From Candidatus Gastranaerophilales bacterium (GTDB lineage Bacteria > Cyanobacteriota > Vampirovibrionia > Gastranaerophilales > Gastranaerophilaceae), in NCBI GenBank assembly GCA_947626225.1, contig CANQRH010000007.1, forward strand, positions 1-64,000: a stretch of DNA of 64,000 bases. The letters run 5' to 3'. The notes beneath the pieces were generated by a model, which searched no databases, was not told the origin of the DNA, and saw nothing but the letters and a program-made list of their open reading frames with translations. Positions 17,159 through 26,031 of the stretch are shown here, in pieces (position 1 is the stretch's first letter; each line of letters opens with the position of its first letter). The position numbers and the translations under genes are program-made.

Positions 17159-17370
17159 GTAAGTTATTAAGTTATTAAGTTACTAGGTTATTAAGTTCTT
17201 TACGGTGCTTCGCACGGAAAATAGAAGTTAATAAGAGTTATTAGGTTACTAAGTTACTAGGTTATTAAGTTCTTTACGGTGCTTCGCACGGAAAATAGAA
17301 GTTAATAAGAGTTATTGGGTTACTAAGTTACTAAGTTACTAGGTTATTAAGTTCGTTTCGGTGCTTGTAA
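17159..17370 (+). repeat. Left array, ~74-bp repeats
   Basis: Nearly three units starting at about 17162, 17236 and 17310. Each is a run of GTTATTAAGTTACTAGG-like 8-mers followed by TTCTTTACGGTGCTTCGCAC and GAAAATAGAAGTTAATAAG. Units 1 and 2 are almost identical; the third diverges after GTTCG. Confidence 0.9.
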
Positions 17371-17404
17371 GTTTACTTGAGTGATATAAAAGAAAGGTAA
17401 TAAA

Positions 17405-17758
17405 ATGCAGTACAAAGATATGGAAGTTTGGAAGCAGTCAATGGAGCTTTGTTTTAAAATTTATAGTATGACTGATAATTTTCCTAAAAATGAAATATTT
17501 GGATTAACATCACAGATGCGTCGTTGTGCTATTTCAATACCTTCAAATATTGCGGAAGGAAGTAACAGATATTCCGATAAAGAAACTTTAAGGTTTATTT
17601 ATATTGCACAAGGTTCTCTTGCGGAACTGGAAACTCAGATTTTAATATCGCAACGTCTGGGGTATATAAATGATTTAAATGAAATAAATGAACAAGTTAG
17701 TAAAATCAGTGCATTATTAACAGGTTTAAGAAAATATTTTGAAAAAAAGGATATTTAA
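17405..17758 (+). CDS. Four-helix-bundle (23S rRNA IVP / Avd-like) protein
   Basis: 117 residues, AAAGG upstream of ATG. The sequence MQYKDMEVWKQSMELCFKIY, then FGLTSQMRRCAISIPSNIAE and GSLAELETQ, is the classic signature of the S23/four-helix-bundle family. Members form pentameric bundles with a basic face and bind nucleic acid. They are encoded in 23S rRNA intervening sequences, in standalone repeat-flanked loci like this one, and as Avd accessory proteins of diversity-generating retroelements. No reverse transcriptase is present here. Molecular role in the standalone form is unknown. Confidence 0.92.
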   Translation: MQYKDMEVWKQSMELCFKIYSMTDNFPKNEIFGLTSQMRRCAISIPSNIAEGSNRYSDKETLRFIYIAQGSLAELETQILISQRLGYINDLNEINEQVSKISALLTGLRKYFEKKDI

Positions 17759-17783
17759 TGTGATATAAATAGATTTAATAAAA

Positions 17784-18010
17784 CTAACAAAAAAAAATAT
17801 CGTTTGCGAAGCAAAACCTAAACGAACTTAATAACTTAGTAACTTAATAACCTAATAACTAACAAAAAAAATATCGTTTGCGAAGCGAAACCTAAACGAA
17901 CTTAATAACTCAGTAACTTAATAACTTAGTAACTAACTAAAAAAAATATCGTTTGCGAAGCAAACCAAAACGAACTTAATAACTTAATAACTTAGTAACC
18001 TAATAACTTA
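17784..18010 (-). repeat. Right array, ~74-bp repeats in inverted orientation
   Basis: Three units with the hairpin core beginning at 17801, 17875 and 17950, spacing 74 and 75. Each is AAAAATATCGTTTGCGAAGC followed by AAACCTAAACGAACTTAATA and runs of ACTTAGTAACTTAATAACC, the reverse complement of the 8-mer runs in the left array. Confidence 0.9.
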
Positions 18011-18042
18011 TAAATATTACAAAAAAATGAAAGGATAAAAAA

Positions 18043-19272
18043 ATGATTAAAATCGGAACAGCACTTTTTGAAGCTTGCGAAGAACTGGAAAGAGAAAGAG
18101 GTATCTCTAAAGAAGTTCTTATCGCCTCACTTTGTGATGCAATGGTTGCCGCATACAAAAGACATATGAGAATTAAAGAAGCTACCAATATTGAAGCTAT
18201 ATTGGATGAACAATCCGGTGAAATCGGTGTTTTCAGAACAAAACTCGTTGTTGACAATGTTGAAGATGAGGATACTCAAATTACCCTCAAAGATGCTCAG
18301 GAAATCGTCGAAGATGTTGAAACGGGCGACGAAATTAAAATTGAAGTTACTCCCGAGCAGTTCGGACGTATTGCTGCGCAATCAGCCAAACAAGTTATAA
18401 CTCAGCGTATCAGAGAAGCTGAAAGAAATCTTGTTCTTAACGAATTTTTAGACAAAAAAGGCACTCTTACTACAGGTATTATCCAACGTGTTGAAAATCG
18501 CAACGTAATTGTTAATATCGGAAAAACAGATGCGATAATGCCTCAGAAAGAACAAATTCCCGGAGAATATTACAAACCCGGAAACAGAATCAGAGTCTTT
18601 GTTCTTAACGTAAAAGAAACAAACAGATTGCCTCAGGTTATAGTTTCTCATGCTCACGCGGAAATCGTCCGGGAACTTTTTGAACTTGAAGTTCCGGAAA
18701 TTGAAGACGGTATCGTTGAAATAAAATCTATTTCAAGAGAAGCCGGCTACAGAACAAAAATTGCCGTATGGTCTAACGATCCGGAAGTTGATTCCGTAGG
18801 TGCATGTATAGGCCCGCGCGGAAGCAGAATTCAAACAATAGTTTCCGAATTGAAAAACGAGAAAATTGATATTGTAAGATATTCCGAAGATCCCGTTGAA
18901 TATATCGTAAATGCTCTTTCTCCGGCAAGAGTTGTGTCAGTTGATATTCTCGCAAACGATGATTATGCTCAGGAAGCAATGGTTGTCGTTCCCGATGATC
19001 AGTTGAGCCTTGCAATCGGCAGAGAAGGTCAAAATGTCAGACTCGCTCATAAACTTACCGGATGGAAGATAGATATAAAGAGTGTTTCACAGATGGAAAA
19101 AGCCGAAAGCGAAAATATGGTTTCTTATGAGAATAATGAAGAAGATTATTCCGACGAAGAGGAAGTCGATGAACTTCAACAGGAAATCGAAGAAGAAATG
19201 AATCAACAAGTCGTTGATGAAGAAGATTTTCAACAGGAAGAAGAAACCGTTGAAGAAACGGAAGAAGAATAA
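18043..19272 (+). CDS. nusA: Transcription termination/antitermination factor NusA
   Basis: 409 residues. The N-terminal RNA-polymerase-binding domain (residues 1-120) starts MIKIGTALFEACEELERERG. An S1 domain follows (TTGIIQRVENRNVIVNIG), then KH1 with GACIGPRGSRIQTI and KH2 with LAIGREGQNVRLA. The C-terminus is a very acidic tail of about 55 residues in place of the acidic repeats of E. coli. AAAGGA lies ahead of the ATG. infB, the usual next gene, is absent; zupT follows. Confidence 0.97.
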   Translation: MIKIGTALFEACEELERERGISKEVLIASLCDAMVAAYKRHMRIKEATNIEAILDEQSGEIGVFRTKLVVDNVEDEDTQITLKDAQEIVEDVETGDEIKIEVTPEQFGRIAAQSAKQVITQRIREAERNLVLNEFLDKKGTLTTGIIQRVENRNVIVNIGKTDAIMPQKEQIPGEYYKPGNRIRVFVLNVKETNRLPQVIVSHAHAEIVRELFELEVPEIEDGIVEIKSISREAGYRTKIAVWSNDPEVDSVGACIGPRGSRIQTIVSELKNEKIDIVRYSEDPVEYIVNALSPARVVSVDILANDDYAQEAMVVVPDDQLSLAIGREGQNVRLAHKLTGWKIDIKSVSQMEKAESENMVSYENNEEDYSDEEEVDELQQEIEEEMNQQVVDEEDFQQEEETVEETEEE

Positions 19273-19274
19273 AA

Positions 19275-19300
19275 AGGGGAGAATTTCTCCCCCTTTATGA
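19275..19300 (+). terminator. Weak terminator-like hairpin after nusA
   Basis: GGGGAGAATTTCTCCCC followed by CTTTA. Stem is strong but the T run is short, so read-through into zupT is possible. Confidence 0.45.
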
Positions 19301-19309
19301 GGACCATAA

Positions 19310-20110
19310 ATGAATTTACCGCAAAATTTTTTACCCGCAATGTTAATTACCCTTTTTGCCGGTCTTGCGACCGCAATCGGAGGAGGAATTGCTTTTGTTG
19401 TTAAAAGAAACAGCCTGAAAGCACTTTCCGTCGGATTGGGATTTTCGGCAGGAGTGATGATTTTCCTTTCATTCACCGATATGCTTCCCGAAGCGGATAA
19501 ACTTTTGTCGGTAAATTTCCCCTACAGTCATAACTGGATTACATATGCGGGATTTGTTATCGGACTGGTTATAGCTATTTTGATAGACTATTTTCTTCCC
19601 GATCATATTAATGAAGATGATGTGCTTCATCCCGATGAGCATGTTCATACCAATTACAAAATAAAACGTGCGGGATTGTTTACTGCAATTGCAATTTGCG
19701 TTCATAACTTTCCCGAAGGTATGGCAACATTTTTCACAACGACTCAAAATATAACCCTCGGGCTTTCCGTCGGACTGGCAATTGCTATACATAATATTCC
19801 TGAAGGCATTGCTGTCGCTCTGCCGATTTACCATGTTACGGGTAAAAAACGCTATGCAATGCTTTATGCGGCGCTTTCCGGAATATCGGAACCTATCGGA
19901 GCACTTGTCGGAATGTTTGTTTTCGGTTTATTTCTTCCTCAAATTCTTGTCGGCGCACTGATGAGTGCTGTTGCGGGAATTATGATTTACATATCTTTTG
20001 ATACTTTGCTTCCGCTGGCAAAAGAATACGGTGATTGGCACCAGTCGCTTATCGGAATTTTATCCGGTATACTTGTTTTGTGGTTTAGTTTAATTATTCT
20101 GGGTGCTTAA
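19310..20110 (+). CDS. zupT: ZIP-family zinc transporter
   Basis: 266 residues with about eight hydrophobic segments. Conserved ZIP features are visible: the HNFPEGMATF helix with the metal-binding HNxPEG motif, the second copy HNIPEGIAVALP, and a His/Asp-rich loop (HPDEHVH) between helices III and IV. It imports zinc and perhaps other divalent metals across the inner membrane. AGGA precedes the ATG; a terminator follows. Confidence 0.94.
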   Translation: MNLPQNFLPAMLITLFAGLATAIGGGIAFVVKRNSLKALSVGLGFSAGVMIFLSFTDMLPEADKLLSVNFPYSHNWITYAGFVIGLVIAILIDYFLPDHINEDDVLHPDEHVHTNYKIKRAGLFTAIAICVHNFPEGMATFFTTTQNITLGLSVGLAIAIHNIPEGIAVALPIYHVTGKKRYAMLYAALSGISEPIGALVGMFVFGLFLPQILVGALMSAVAGIMIYISFDTLLPLAKEYGDWHQSLIGILSGILVLWFSLIILGA

Positions 20111-20136
20111 TCCATGTTTTCATGGATATATTTTTA
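20111..20136 (+). terminator. Terminator after zupT
   Basis: ATCCATG-tttt-CATGGAT followed by ATATTTTTAT. Marks the left edge of the phage-like block. Confidence 0.7.
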
Positions 20137-20244
20137 TGTGTATTTTTTTGGGGACTTTTCAAAATATTTAAACACGTTATACTGAAAATGTGGTTAAGGT
20201 TCACGCCCTTTAGACGGCAAAATTGTTTACCACGGGAGAAGTGT

Positions 20245-20607
20245 ATGGGATATATTCACTGCTGCGGCGCTCTGCACAAGACCAGAACGTTTTGTCTTGC
20301 TCCGCAGGATAAATTTTTGCTGTGCGAAGTTGACTATCTCGTCAGATGTCCAATCTGCGGTCATACAGTTGTTCAGCTTACCAGAATTGATGAAGCGGAT
20401 AATATTTCCGTTATACGAAAAATTAATAAGAAGGCTAAAGATTTTTTTTACAAACTAAAATCACATATTCTCTATGAAATAAAACCGATTAAATATAACA
20501 AAATAAATACGGGAAAATTTTACTTAAATTATAACGAATTTGGAGTTAAAAAAAGATGCTATTCAAATCTTAGTTCCCTGAAAATCGGGATAGCCGAAAA
20601 TAAATAA
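20245..20607 (+). CDS. Small zinc-ribbon-like phage protein
   Basis: 120 residues from ATG 20245, preceded by CGGGAGAAG; the track's 20122 start lies in non-coding DNA. The N-terminal half has Cys/His residues (GYIHCCGALHKT, TFCLA, RCPICGHT) that can form a zinc ribbon; the C-terminal half is basic. Function unknown; possibly nucleic-acid binding. First gene of the phage-like block. Confidence 0.65.
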   Translation: MGYIHCCGALHKTRTFCLAPQDKFLLCEVDYLVRCPICGHTVVQLTRIDEADNISVIRKINKKAKDFFYKLKSHILYEIKPIKYNKINTGKFYLNYNEFGVKKRCYSNLSSLKIGIAENK

Positions 20608-20632
20608 TATCTAATCCTTAAATTATCTTACT

Positions 20633-20663
20633 CCGGGCGGATTACCCGCCCTTTATTTTTTTT
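20633..20663 (+). terminator. Terminator after the zinc-ribbon gene
   Basis: GGGCGG-attac-CCGCCC followed by TTTATTTTTTTT. Confidence 0.8.
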
Positions 20664-20733
20664 GGAAATATTATGAATTATTCGGAAAAATTTTTTAGTA
20701 TGCTTTTTATGAATCAAGAAGGAATTAAGAAAA

Positions 20734-21021
20734 ATGGCACTATCTCCGAAGGAATTTCAAGTATTGACTTTGGCTGCATTGGGCTTTTCGGACAAAGAAA
20801 TCGGAAATTTATTAAAAATAGCTTACGGTACTGTCAGAAATCATATAGACAGAACCGTCCTTAAATTAAATGCCCGAAATAAAACCCATGCAGTAATGAT
20901 ATACAAAATGCAAAATAAAAACTGGCTGGAGGATTTCTATGAAACGCATAATTCTACATTGGACTGCAGGTTCTTATTATCCGACGGATTACGAAAAAGA
21001 ACATTACCATTTTTTAGTTGA
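20734..21021 (+). CDS. LuxR/GerE-type helix-turn-helix protein
   Basis: 95 residues, AAGGAA upstream. Residues 1-60 match the GerE HTH: LSPKEFQVLTLAALGFSDKE, then GNLLKIAYGTVRNHIDRTVL. There is no receiver or sensor domain, so it is a standalone DNA-binding module, possibly controlling the phage-like operon. Its last 28 codons overlap the start of the amidase gene in another frame (83 bases), more than usual; the tail has little homology and may reflect a lost stop. Confidence 0.8.
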   Translation: MALSPKEFQVLTLAALGFSDKEIGNLLKIAYGTVRNHIDRTVLKLNARNKTHAVMIYKMQNKNWLEDFYETHNSTLDCRFLLSDGLRKRTLPFFS

Positions 21022-21430
21022 TAAAGACGGCATTGTTCACAACGGAAAGTTTAAACCGGAAGATAATGAATGCTGCAGAATAGGAAAATATGCCGCACAT
21101 ACAGGCGGCGGAAATACCGGAAGTATAGGTGTTGCAATATGTGCTATGGCCGGTTACAAAAGTAAAAATAATACGGGAAATTATCCTATCTTAAAGAAGC
21201 AATTTGAAAGAACAATGGAACTTTGTGCGGAATTGGCAGTGAAATACAAAATTGATATTACCGCACAAACTGTTTTAACTCACTATGAATTCGGAATAAG
21301 AAATCCTAAAACAACGAGTGCGGGAAAAATTGATATTACGTATCTGCCTCCTTATCCTTGGGTGGAAAAAGATGAGGCGGGCAGTTTTATACGCTCAAAA
21401 ATAAAATGGTACAAATTAAAAGGAGTTTAA
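20939..21430 (+). CDS. N-acetylmuramoyl-L-alanine amidase (phage endolysin)
   Basis: 163 residues, GGAGG upstream. The Amidase_2/PGRP fold is shown by the zinc-site segments IILHWTAG and YAAHTGGGNTGSIGV, with later LTHYEFG and TTSAGKIDI. It cleaves the amide bond between MurNAc and the stem peptide. Without a signal peptide it needs a holin or similar route. The minus-strand gene at 51158 in prophage 2 is a clear relative, showing the common origin of the two blocks. Confidence 0.93.
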   Translation: MKRIILHWTAGSYYPTDYEKEHYHFLVDKDGIVHNGKFKPEDNECCRIGKYAAHTGGGNTGSIGVAICAMAGYKSKNNTGNYPILKKQFERTMELCAELAVKYKIDITAQTVLTHYEFGIRNPKTTSAGKIDITYLPPYPWVEKDEAGSFIRSKIKWYKLKGV

Positions 21431-21431
21431 G

Positions 21432-22934
21432 ATGGAAACGGCATATTACAATCTTTCAGGCGGTATTAATCAAGCTTTAACCAAAACAGAGCTGGGTATT
21501 GATACCAAAAAAATATACTGGACGGATTCAGAGAATATTGAAATTTTTGAAAACCGCGGGATTTGTAAACAAAACGGTAATACTTTAAAATTAGAAATCG
21601 GAGAAGAAATTACCGGAATATCGGAACTTTCCGCATACGATGAAACCAAACTCGTTATAACTTCAATATCAGGTAAAATTTATATTTATGACGGTATAAG
21701 TACGGTACTTGTTGACAAAACTCTGGAAGGAGTTGAGCCGGTATTTCAATCTTTTCTGAACGGTATACTTGTTATGACGGAAAAGGACGGCCTTTTCTAT
21801 ATCAAAAATAATTCAACATATGACGTTGTCGAATGCGAATTGAATGACCTTGAGAAAAACAAACTTAAAGGTGCTGTTATAACGGTTTACAAAGGACGGG
21901 TATGGGCAGCTAAAGATGCAACGATATATTATTCGGCACTCGGAAGTTACAGCGATTTTACAACGGAGAATGATGCCGGATACATAAATGAATTTCATAC
22001 CGATACGGGTTCAATTACGGCTTTAAAACCTTATAAAGATTATCTTGCAATATACAAAAATAACAGTGTTTATCTCTTAACCGGAACAAGTAAAGACGAT
22101 TTTGCCATAATGCCCTTTGCAAATAAAGGTGCGGTATCGCAAAACGCTATCGTAAATGTTGAAAATAAACAATATTTTTTGAGCAACGGGATATTTGCGC
22201 TTGAACAGGTCGGAGAACTTAACCAAATTCAGCTCGGAAGTGAAATATCTTTAAAAATTAAGCCGGAATTTTCATATTTTATAAATTTAGATAAAACAAT
22301 ATGCCTGCATTATGAAAACAGAAATCAGATATGGTATTTCTTCCCTTATTCCGGAGAAAAATATTTTCATACGGTTTGGATAAATGATTATGTCAATAAA
22401 GCTTGGTATAAGCGTGTAATTCCGCAGGATATCACAACTGCTTGTGTATACGGAGGAAAAATCCATACCGCCGATAAAGACGGAAATATATATATAGAAG
22501 ATTACGGAACGACATTTAACGGGACGCCCGTAAAGTTTATGTGGAAATCTCCGTTTTTGGCGATAACAACCCCGCATCACAGAAAAATAATTGATGAATT
22601 TTATTTTCTTCTGGACACGGAATATGATAATAATTTTAACTTCTCGGTTTATAAAGATTATGACAGCGAGTTTTCCGATGATGCGGAGACAATATATTCC
22701 GTGCATCAGGATCATTTAATCTGGGCTGATGAAAATACATCGGATTCTTTGCCCTGTCATTGGACGCCGGATGATTCTATAGTCCCTGTATGGTCAATAA
22801 ATAAAGATACGCTGGAGAAAGCCGAAATATCGGAATCAAATTATTCCGTACAGTTGTGCGTTCAGGGAGATGACTATATTCATTCCTGTGCGATTATCGG
22901 TCTTCAATTCAGAGAAGTTTATAACGATGATTAA
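21432..22934 (+). CDS. Phage tail/stabilisation-type protein (P22 gp10-like role)
   Basis: 500 residues starting one base after the amidase stop with AGGAG. The sequence is beta-rich with repeated short strands of the propeller type (GKIYIYDG, GILVMTEKDG, DGNIYIEDYG). It begins METAYYNLSGGINQALTKTE, an N-terminus typical of phage stabilisation proteins. The 516-residue gene at 59138 in prophage 2 is similar in length, layout and features. In P22 this class plugs the portal and adaptor after DNA packaging. Confidence 0.7.
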   Translation: METAYYNLSGGINQALTKTELGIDTKKIYWTDSENIEIFENRGICKQNGNTLKLEIGEEITGISELSAYDETKLVITSISGKIYIYDGISTVLVDKTLEGVEPVFQSFLNGILVMTEKDGLFYIKNNSTYDVVECELNDLEKNKLKGAVITVYKGRVWAAKDATIYYSALGSYSDFTTENDAGYINEFHTDTGSITALKPYKDYLAIYKNNSVYLLTGTSKDDFAIMPFANKGAVSQNAIVNVENKQYFLSNGIFALEQVGELNQIQLGSEISLKIKPEFSYFINLDKTICLHYENRNQIWYFFPYSGEKYFHTVWINDYVNKAWYKRVIPQDITTACVYGGKIHTADKDGNIYIEDYGTTFNGTPVKFMWKSPFLAITTPHHRKIIDEFYFLLDTEYDNNFNFSVYKDYDSEFSDDAETIYSVHQDHLIWADENTSDSLPCHWTPDDSIVPVWSINKDTLEKAEISESNYSVQLCVQGDDYIHSCAIIGLQFREVYNDD

Positions 22935-22983
22935 CACCACTCATACAAGTTAGTAGAAAGCAAAACAGAAAGGAAACAGAAAA

Positions 22984-23838
22984 ATGACAGGAAATTCTTA
23001 CTCGGCATTTATTCCCGAAATCTGGAGCCAGAAGCTTAACAACATGCTTGAAAAAGAATGTGTAATGCTTCAATGTGTAAACAGAAATTGGGAAGGTGAA
23101 ATTAAAAATCAGGGTGATAAGGTAAAAATTATTACTCCTGCTGCCGTTACCGTTTCAACGCTCGGAACTTCCAATATCTCTTACAGCGAGCTTGAACCGA
23201 CATCTGCTGAACTGGTAATTGATCAGAAAAAATTCTTTGCATTCAAAATTAATGATGTGGCATCAGTTCAGGCTAATACCGATATTATGGAAGCACATCT
23301 TAAAAATGCAAGAAAAGCCATTGAAGAAGTTCAGGATGCTTATTTGTTATCACAGCATGCAAACGTTGATTCAAATAACGTTGTAGGCTCTGATGAGGCT
23401 CCGGTTGCACTTGACAAGACCACCATTTACTCTCAATTTGTAAAACTCGCATTATGTCTGAAAAATTCTGATGCCGTAACGGCAGGCACCCGTCCATGGG
23501 TTGTAATTAACCCGACAATCGAATCTTATCTGCTTCAAAGTTCCGAATTTATCGGAGCTCACAATGTAGCTGATGAAACATTAAGGGAAGGTGCTATCGG
23601 AAGGATTGCAGGCATGGATGTTCTCGTAAGCACAAATTTAACTGAAGTAAGCGAAAAATATTATGTGCTTGCGGGAACAAATGAAGCAATTACATTTGCA
23701 TCACAGCTTGCCAAAATTGAAAGCCTGAGAGATAAAGACAGTTTCTCCGATTTGGTCAGAGGTCTTTATTTGTACGGTGCAAAAACGGTACAGCCGAAAG
23801 CACTCGCTAAAATGGTTGTATCAGTTCCGAAAGCATAG
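22984..23838 (+). CDS. Major capsid protein (P22 coat-like)
   Basis: 284 residues. The region NRNWEGEIKNQGDKVKI, followed by VIDQKKFFAFKINDVASVQA, and the C-terminal LYLYGAKTVQPKALA are shared almost word for word with the 57221 gene in prophage 2. This is the P22-type coat protein signature. AAAGGAAACAG precedes the ATG. It forms the icosahedral shell together with the scaffold encoded just downstream. Confidence 0.9.
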   Translation: MTGNSYSAFIPEIWSQKLNNMLEKECVMLQCVNRNWEGEIKNQGDKVKIITPAAVTVSTLGTSNISYSELEPTSAELVIDQKKFFAFKINDVASVQANTDIMEAHLKNARKAIEEVQDAYLLSQHANVDSNNVVGSDEAPVALDKTTIYSQFVKLALCLKNSDAVTAGTRPWVVINPTIESYLLQSSEFIGAHNVADETLREGAIGRIAGMDVLVSTNLTEVSEKYYVLAGTNEAITFASQLAKIESLRDKDSFSDLVRGLYLYGAKTVQPKALAKMVVSVPKA

Positions 23839-23847
23839 GTGAGAATT

Positions 23848-24087
23848 ATGTTTAAAAACTTGAAAACAGTAATTAAAGAGCTGGCTAAAACTGCCGTCAT
23901 AAAAGCCGAAGAAGCACTCGGAAGCTCTGAAGGACGACAGAAAAAGGAAATGGCAGTTAAATATATTATTAACGATATTCCTGTGCCGGCTGTGTTAAAA
24001 CCGTTCGTAAGGATTTTGCTGTCTTCTTTTATAGATGATGCAATTGAATTTGCGAATATATGGAGGTGCTATGAACAACATGAATAA
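23848..24087 (+). CDS. Small holin-like / LLH-type phage protein
   Basis: 79 residues from ATG 23848 with AGGTGAG upstream (the GTG at 23839 is too close to the previous stop). AVIKAEEALGSSEGRQKKEM resembles the region found in LLH-type holins and holin-associated proteins of Gram-positive phages. The C-terminus is amphipathic rather than a clear membrane helix. It may assist lysis together with the amidase; role inferred. Confidence 0.5.
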   Translation: MFKNLKTVIKELAKTAVIKAEEALGSSEGRQKKEMAVKYIINDIPVPAVLKPFVRILLSSFIDDAIEFANIWRCYEQHE

Positions 24088-24658
24088 TATTCCGTCCGAA
24101 GCCGTAAGTCAAAATACGACAGGAGAACAGACGCTTGACAGTATTAAACAAACAGCGGTTCAAAACGTCAAATCAATCGAAAATCTTGTTAATTCCGGAG
24201 CTTTGACACAAGAACAAGGACAAAATTTAATGAATTATGTTACACAAAAGGCGTTTGAAATGTACACATCAGCTCAAAATCCGGAACCCGTCGGAAATGT
24301 TTTGGCTAATATGCCCGAATTTTTCAATAAAGACGGCAGAACAGATGTTTTTGATTATTTGAAAAACTCTAATGTCGATTTTGATGAGGACGAAATCTCG
24401 AAAATATCATCGCTTGTGGAAAAGTTGGAAAATTCCGCAGTGGAAAGATATTTACGGGAACTTGAACACGAAAAAACATTAAACAGCGAAAATGAAACCG
24501 CTAAGCAAAAACTTCGTGCAAATGCACAGAATGCGTTTGCTAACGGTGCGGAAAATCTGGTTTTCACTCGTGAACAAATCGGCAAAATGAGTGGTGCGGA
24601 ATTTGCTAAGCACGAACGTGCTATTATGGATCAACTAAGAAAAGGTCTTATAAAATAG
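24071..24658 (+). CDS. Phage scaffolding protein
   Basis: 195 residues from ATG 24071, with GGAGGTG upstream and a 17-base overlap with the previous gene; the track's 24035 start adds a non-homologous tail. Highly charged and helical, Gln/Asn-rich at the N-terminus, with coiled coil about residues 110-160. The end FTREQIGKMSGAEFAKHERA is the typical coat-binding tail and matches in type PSPEQLAKMSAQDYNKAVQK in the prophage 2 scaffold (56261). Confidence 0.8.
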   Translation: MNNMNNIPSEAVSQNTTGEQTLDSIKQTAVQNVKSIENLVNSGALTQEQGQNLMNYVTQKAFEMYTSAQNPEPVGNVLANMPEFFNKDGRTDVFDYLKNSNVDFDEDEISKISSLVEKLENSAVERYLRELEHEKTLNSENETAKQKLRANAQNAFANGAENLVFTREQIGKMSGAEFAKHERAIMDQLRKGLIK

Positions 24659-24680
24659 CAATATTCAAAATCTTTAACGG

Positions 24681-24710
24681 AAAAACAGTCTTTTTTTAAG
24701 ACTGTTTTTC
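24681..24710 (+). terminator. Terminator after the scaffold gene
   Basis: AAAAACAGTCTT-ttttt-AAGACTGTTTTT. Splits the structural block into at least two transcription units. Confidence 0.85.
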
Positions 24711-24732
24711 TTTAAAGACGGAAAGGAAAATT

Positions 24733-25371
24733 ATGAAATATTTAGAACTGATAAATAAATGTTTAGTTGAGCTGAACTATAAAAAAGTCGGAAGTTTCAG
24801 CGAACTTATAAAAAATGAGCATAAAAAACTTCAAAATATATTGAATGTAATTAACTCTGAAGTTTGTACATCAGCCCGCTGGGATTTCCTTTTAAGAAAA
24901 AAGGAAATGACAATACCCGCAAATACTCCGGAGATAGAAAATAATATTGAAGGAAGAATTGAAACGGTAATTATTGACGGTGTGGTATACTGTTATTGTG
25001 CCGATTTTGAGCAATTTTTAACAAATTCACAGCCGGAGGGCACATACGGTTTGTTCAATGATAAAATTCTTTTACCGATGTTTCCAAAGGAGAAAAAAGT
25101 ACAAATCGTTTACTATACAAAAAATTGTGCAAAAAATTCTCAGGGAGAAGAAAAATTATTGCTTGAAAATGCCGATGATGAATCTTTAATTCCGGAGCCT
25201 TTTGTTGAACCTCTTTTGGTATACGGTTCGTGTATGCGGCTGAAGGGAAATCCGCAAAGCATACATTTTAACTATTGGCTGAGTATGTATAAAGATGCTC
25301 TTGCAAATCTTCATTCAAGAGTTTCGGCAGTTGTTGATAATGCTCCGACCGTAAAAATGTTTAGAAAATAG
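24733..25371 (+). CDS. Phage head-tail adaptor (P22 gp4-like)
   Basis: 212 residues. The N-terminal pattern of short helices followed by SARWDFLLRKKEMTIPANTP and later VQIVYYTKN fits the P22 gp4/head-completion type, which opens with a helical segment before the first strand. The 58449 gene in prophage 2 is its counterpart (RYIINLEDFPFRSKEQNLST; LAIVYNQFKPV). AAAGGAAA precedes the ATG. Confidence 0.7.
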   Translation: MKYLELINKCLVELNYKKVGSFSELIKNEHKKLQNILNVINSEVCTSARWDFLLRKKEMTIPANTPEIENNIEGRIETVIIDGVVYCYCADFEQFLTNSQPEGTYGLFNDKILLPMFPKEKKVQIVYYTKNCAKNSQGEEKLLLENADDESLIPEPFVEPLLVYGSCMRLKGNPQSIHFNYWLSMYKDALANLHSRVSAVVDNAPTVKMFRK

Positions 25372-25585
25372 CCGGTTATGCACTAAACATTTTCGTTATT
25401 TCTTTCGTTATATTTGCACGTAATATAACAAAATACTGTATCCGCAAAAAAAACAGGAAGTTTAAAAATTCATTTTCCCCTCCTGTTAAGATTTACACTA
25501 GCCGAAATATAAATAGCATGCCTATTATATAATTTTTTCTTCAAAAACACAAATTATATAAAAATTTGTAACGAAAATACATATT

Positions 25586-26017
25586 ATGAAACAAATAACA
25601 CAACAGCAAAAAAACTTTGTAACCGAATATATAAAGACATTGGACGGGGAGCTTTCCGCTCAAAAAGCGGGTTACAAATCCAAAAATCTTAAAGAAACGG
25701 CTTCCCGTTTGTTGACTGAAGATTTAATAATCAAGGAAATAAAACGTCAATTAAAAGCCCAGATATCTTCTTTGAGGGTGAACAAGGGTTATGTAATACA
25801 AAAACTGTTACAGATATCGGAATTTTCTCTTGAAGAAGAAGATATATTGGACAAAGAAGGAAATTATACCGGCAAGAAGAAGCTTCGGGATACTTCTGCC
25901 GGATTAAAGGCGTTGGAAAGTCTTTGCAAATATTTGGGCTTTATGTCCGAAGAACAGGAAGAATACAAGCAGGCAAAGATTATAACCATTTCCAACTTGG
26001 ATGATAAAAAGATTTAA
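25586..26017 (+). CDS. Phage terminase small subunit
   Basis: 143 residues. The N-terminus QQQKNFVTEYIKTLDGELSA then QKAGYKSKNLKETASRLLTE is the helix-turn-helix of the Terminase_2/XtmA family. It recognises pac or cos DNA and loads the large subunit. It is separated from TerL (31281) by five kilobases, an unusual distance. No strong ribosome-binding site precedes the ATG, which lies after a 214-base gap. Confidence 0.82.
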   Translation: MKQITQQQKNFVTEYIKTLDGELSAQKAGYKSKNLKETASRLLTEDLIIKEIKRQLKAQISSLRVNKGYVIQKLLQISEFSLEEEDILDKEGNYTGKKKLRDTSAGLKALESLCKYLGFMSEEQEEYKQAKIITISNLDDKKI

Positions 26018-26031
26018 AGAAGGAGAATAAT

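Larger units (their letters stand above)
17159..18010 (+). mobile_element. IVS-like element: four-helix-bundle gene between inverted repeat arrays
   Basis: Between rimP and nusA sits an 850-base insert made of a left array, one gene and a right array. The arrays share the core (A)GTTATTAAGTTACTAGG in opposite orientation and have the same ~74-base period, each unit holding a small hairpin (GGTGCTTCGCAC left; GTTTGCGAAGCAAAC right). The gene is a TIGR02436-type four-helix-bundle protein, the class encoded in 23S rRNA intervening sequences. The layout suggests a small transposable or hairpin-forming element that landed in a conserved operon. Confidence 0.6.

Noticed and set aside
17405-17758. 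Avd component of a diversity-generating retroelement
   Set aside because: No reverse transcriptase, TR/VR pair or C-type-lectin target gene anywhere in the window; the flanking arrays fit an IVS-like element better.
17159-18010. CRISPR array
   Set aside because: Repeats are contiguous ~74-base units built from 8-mers without unique spacers, and no cas genes are present.
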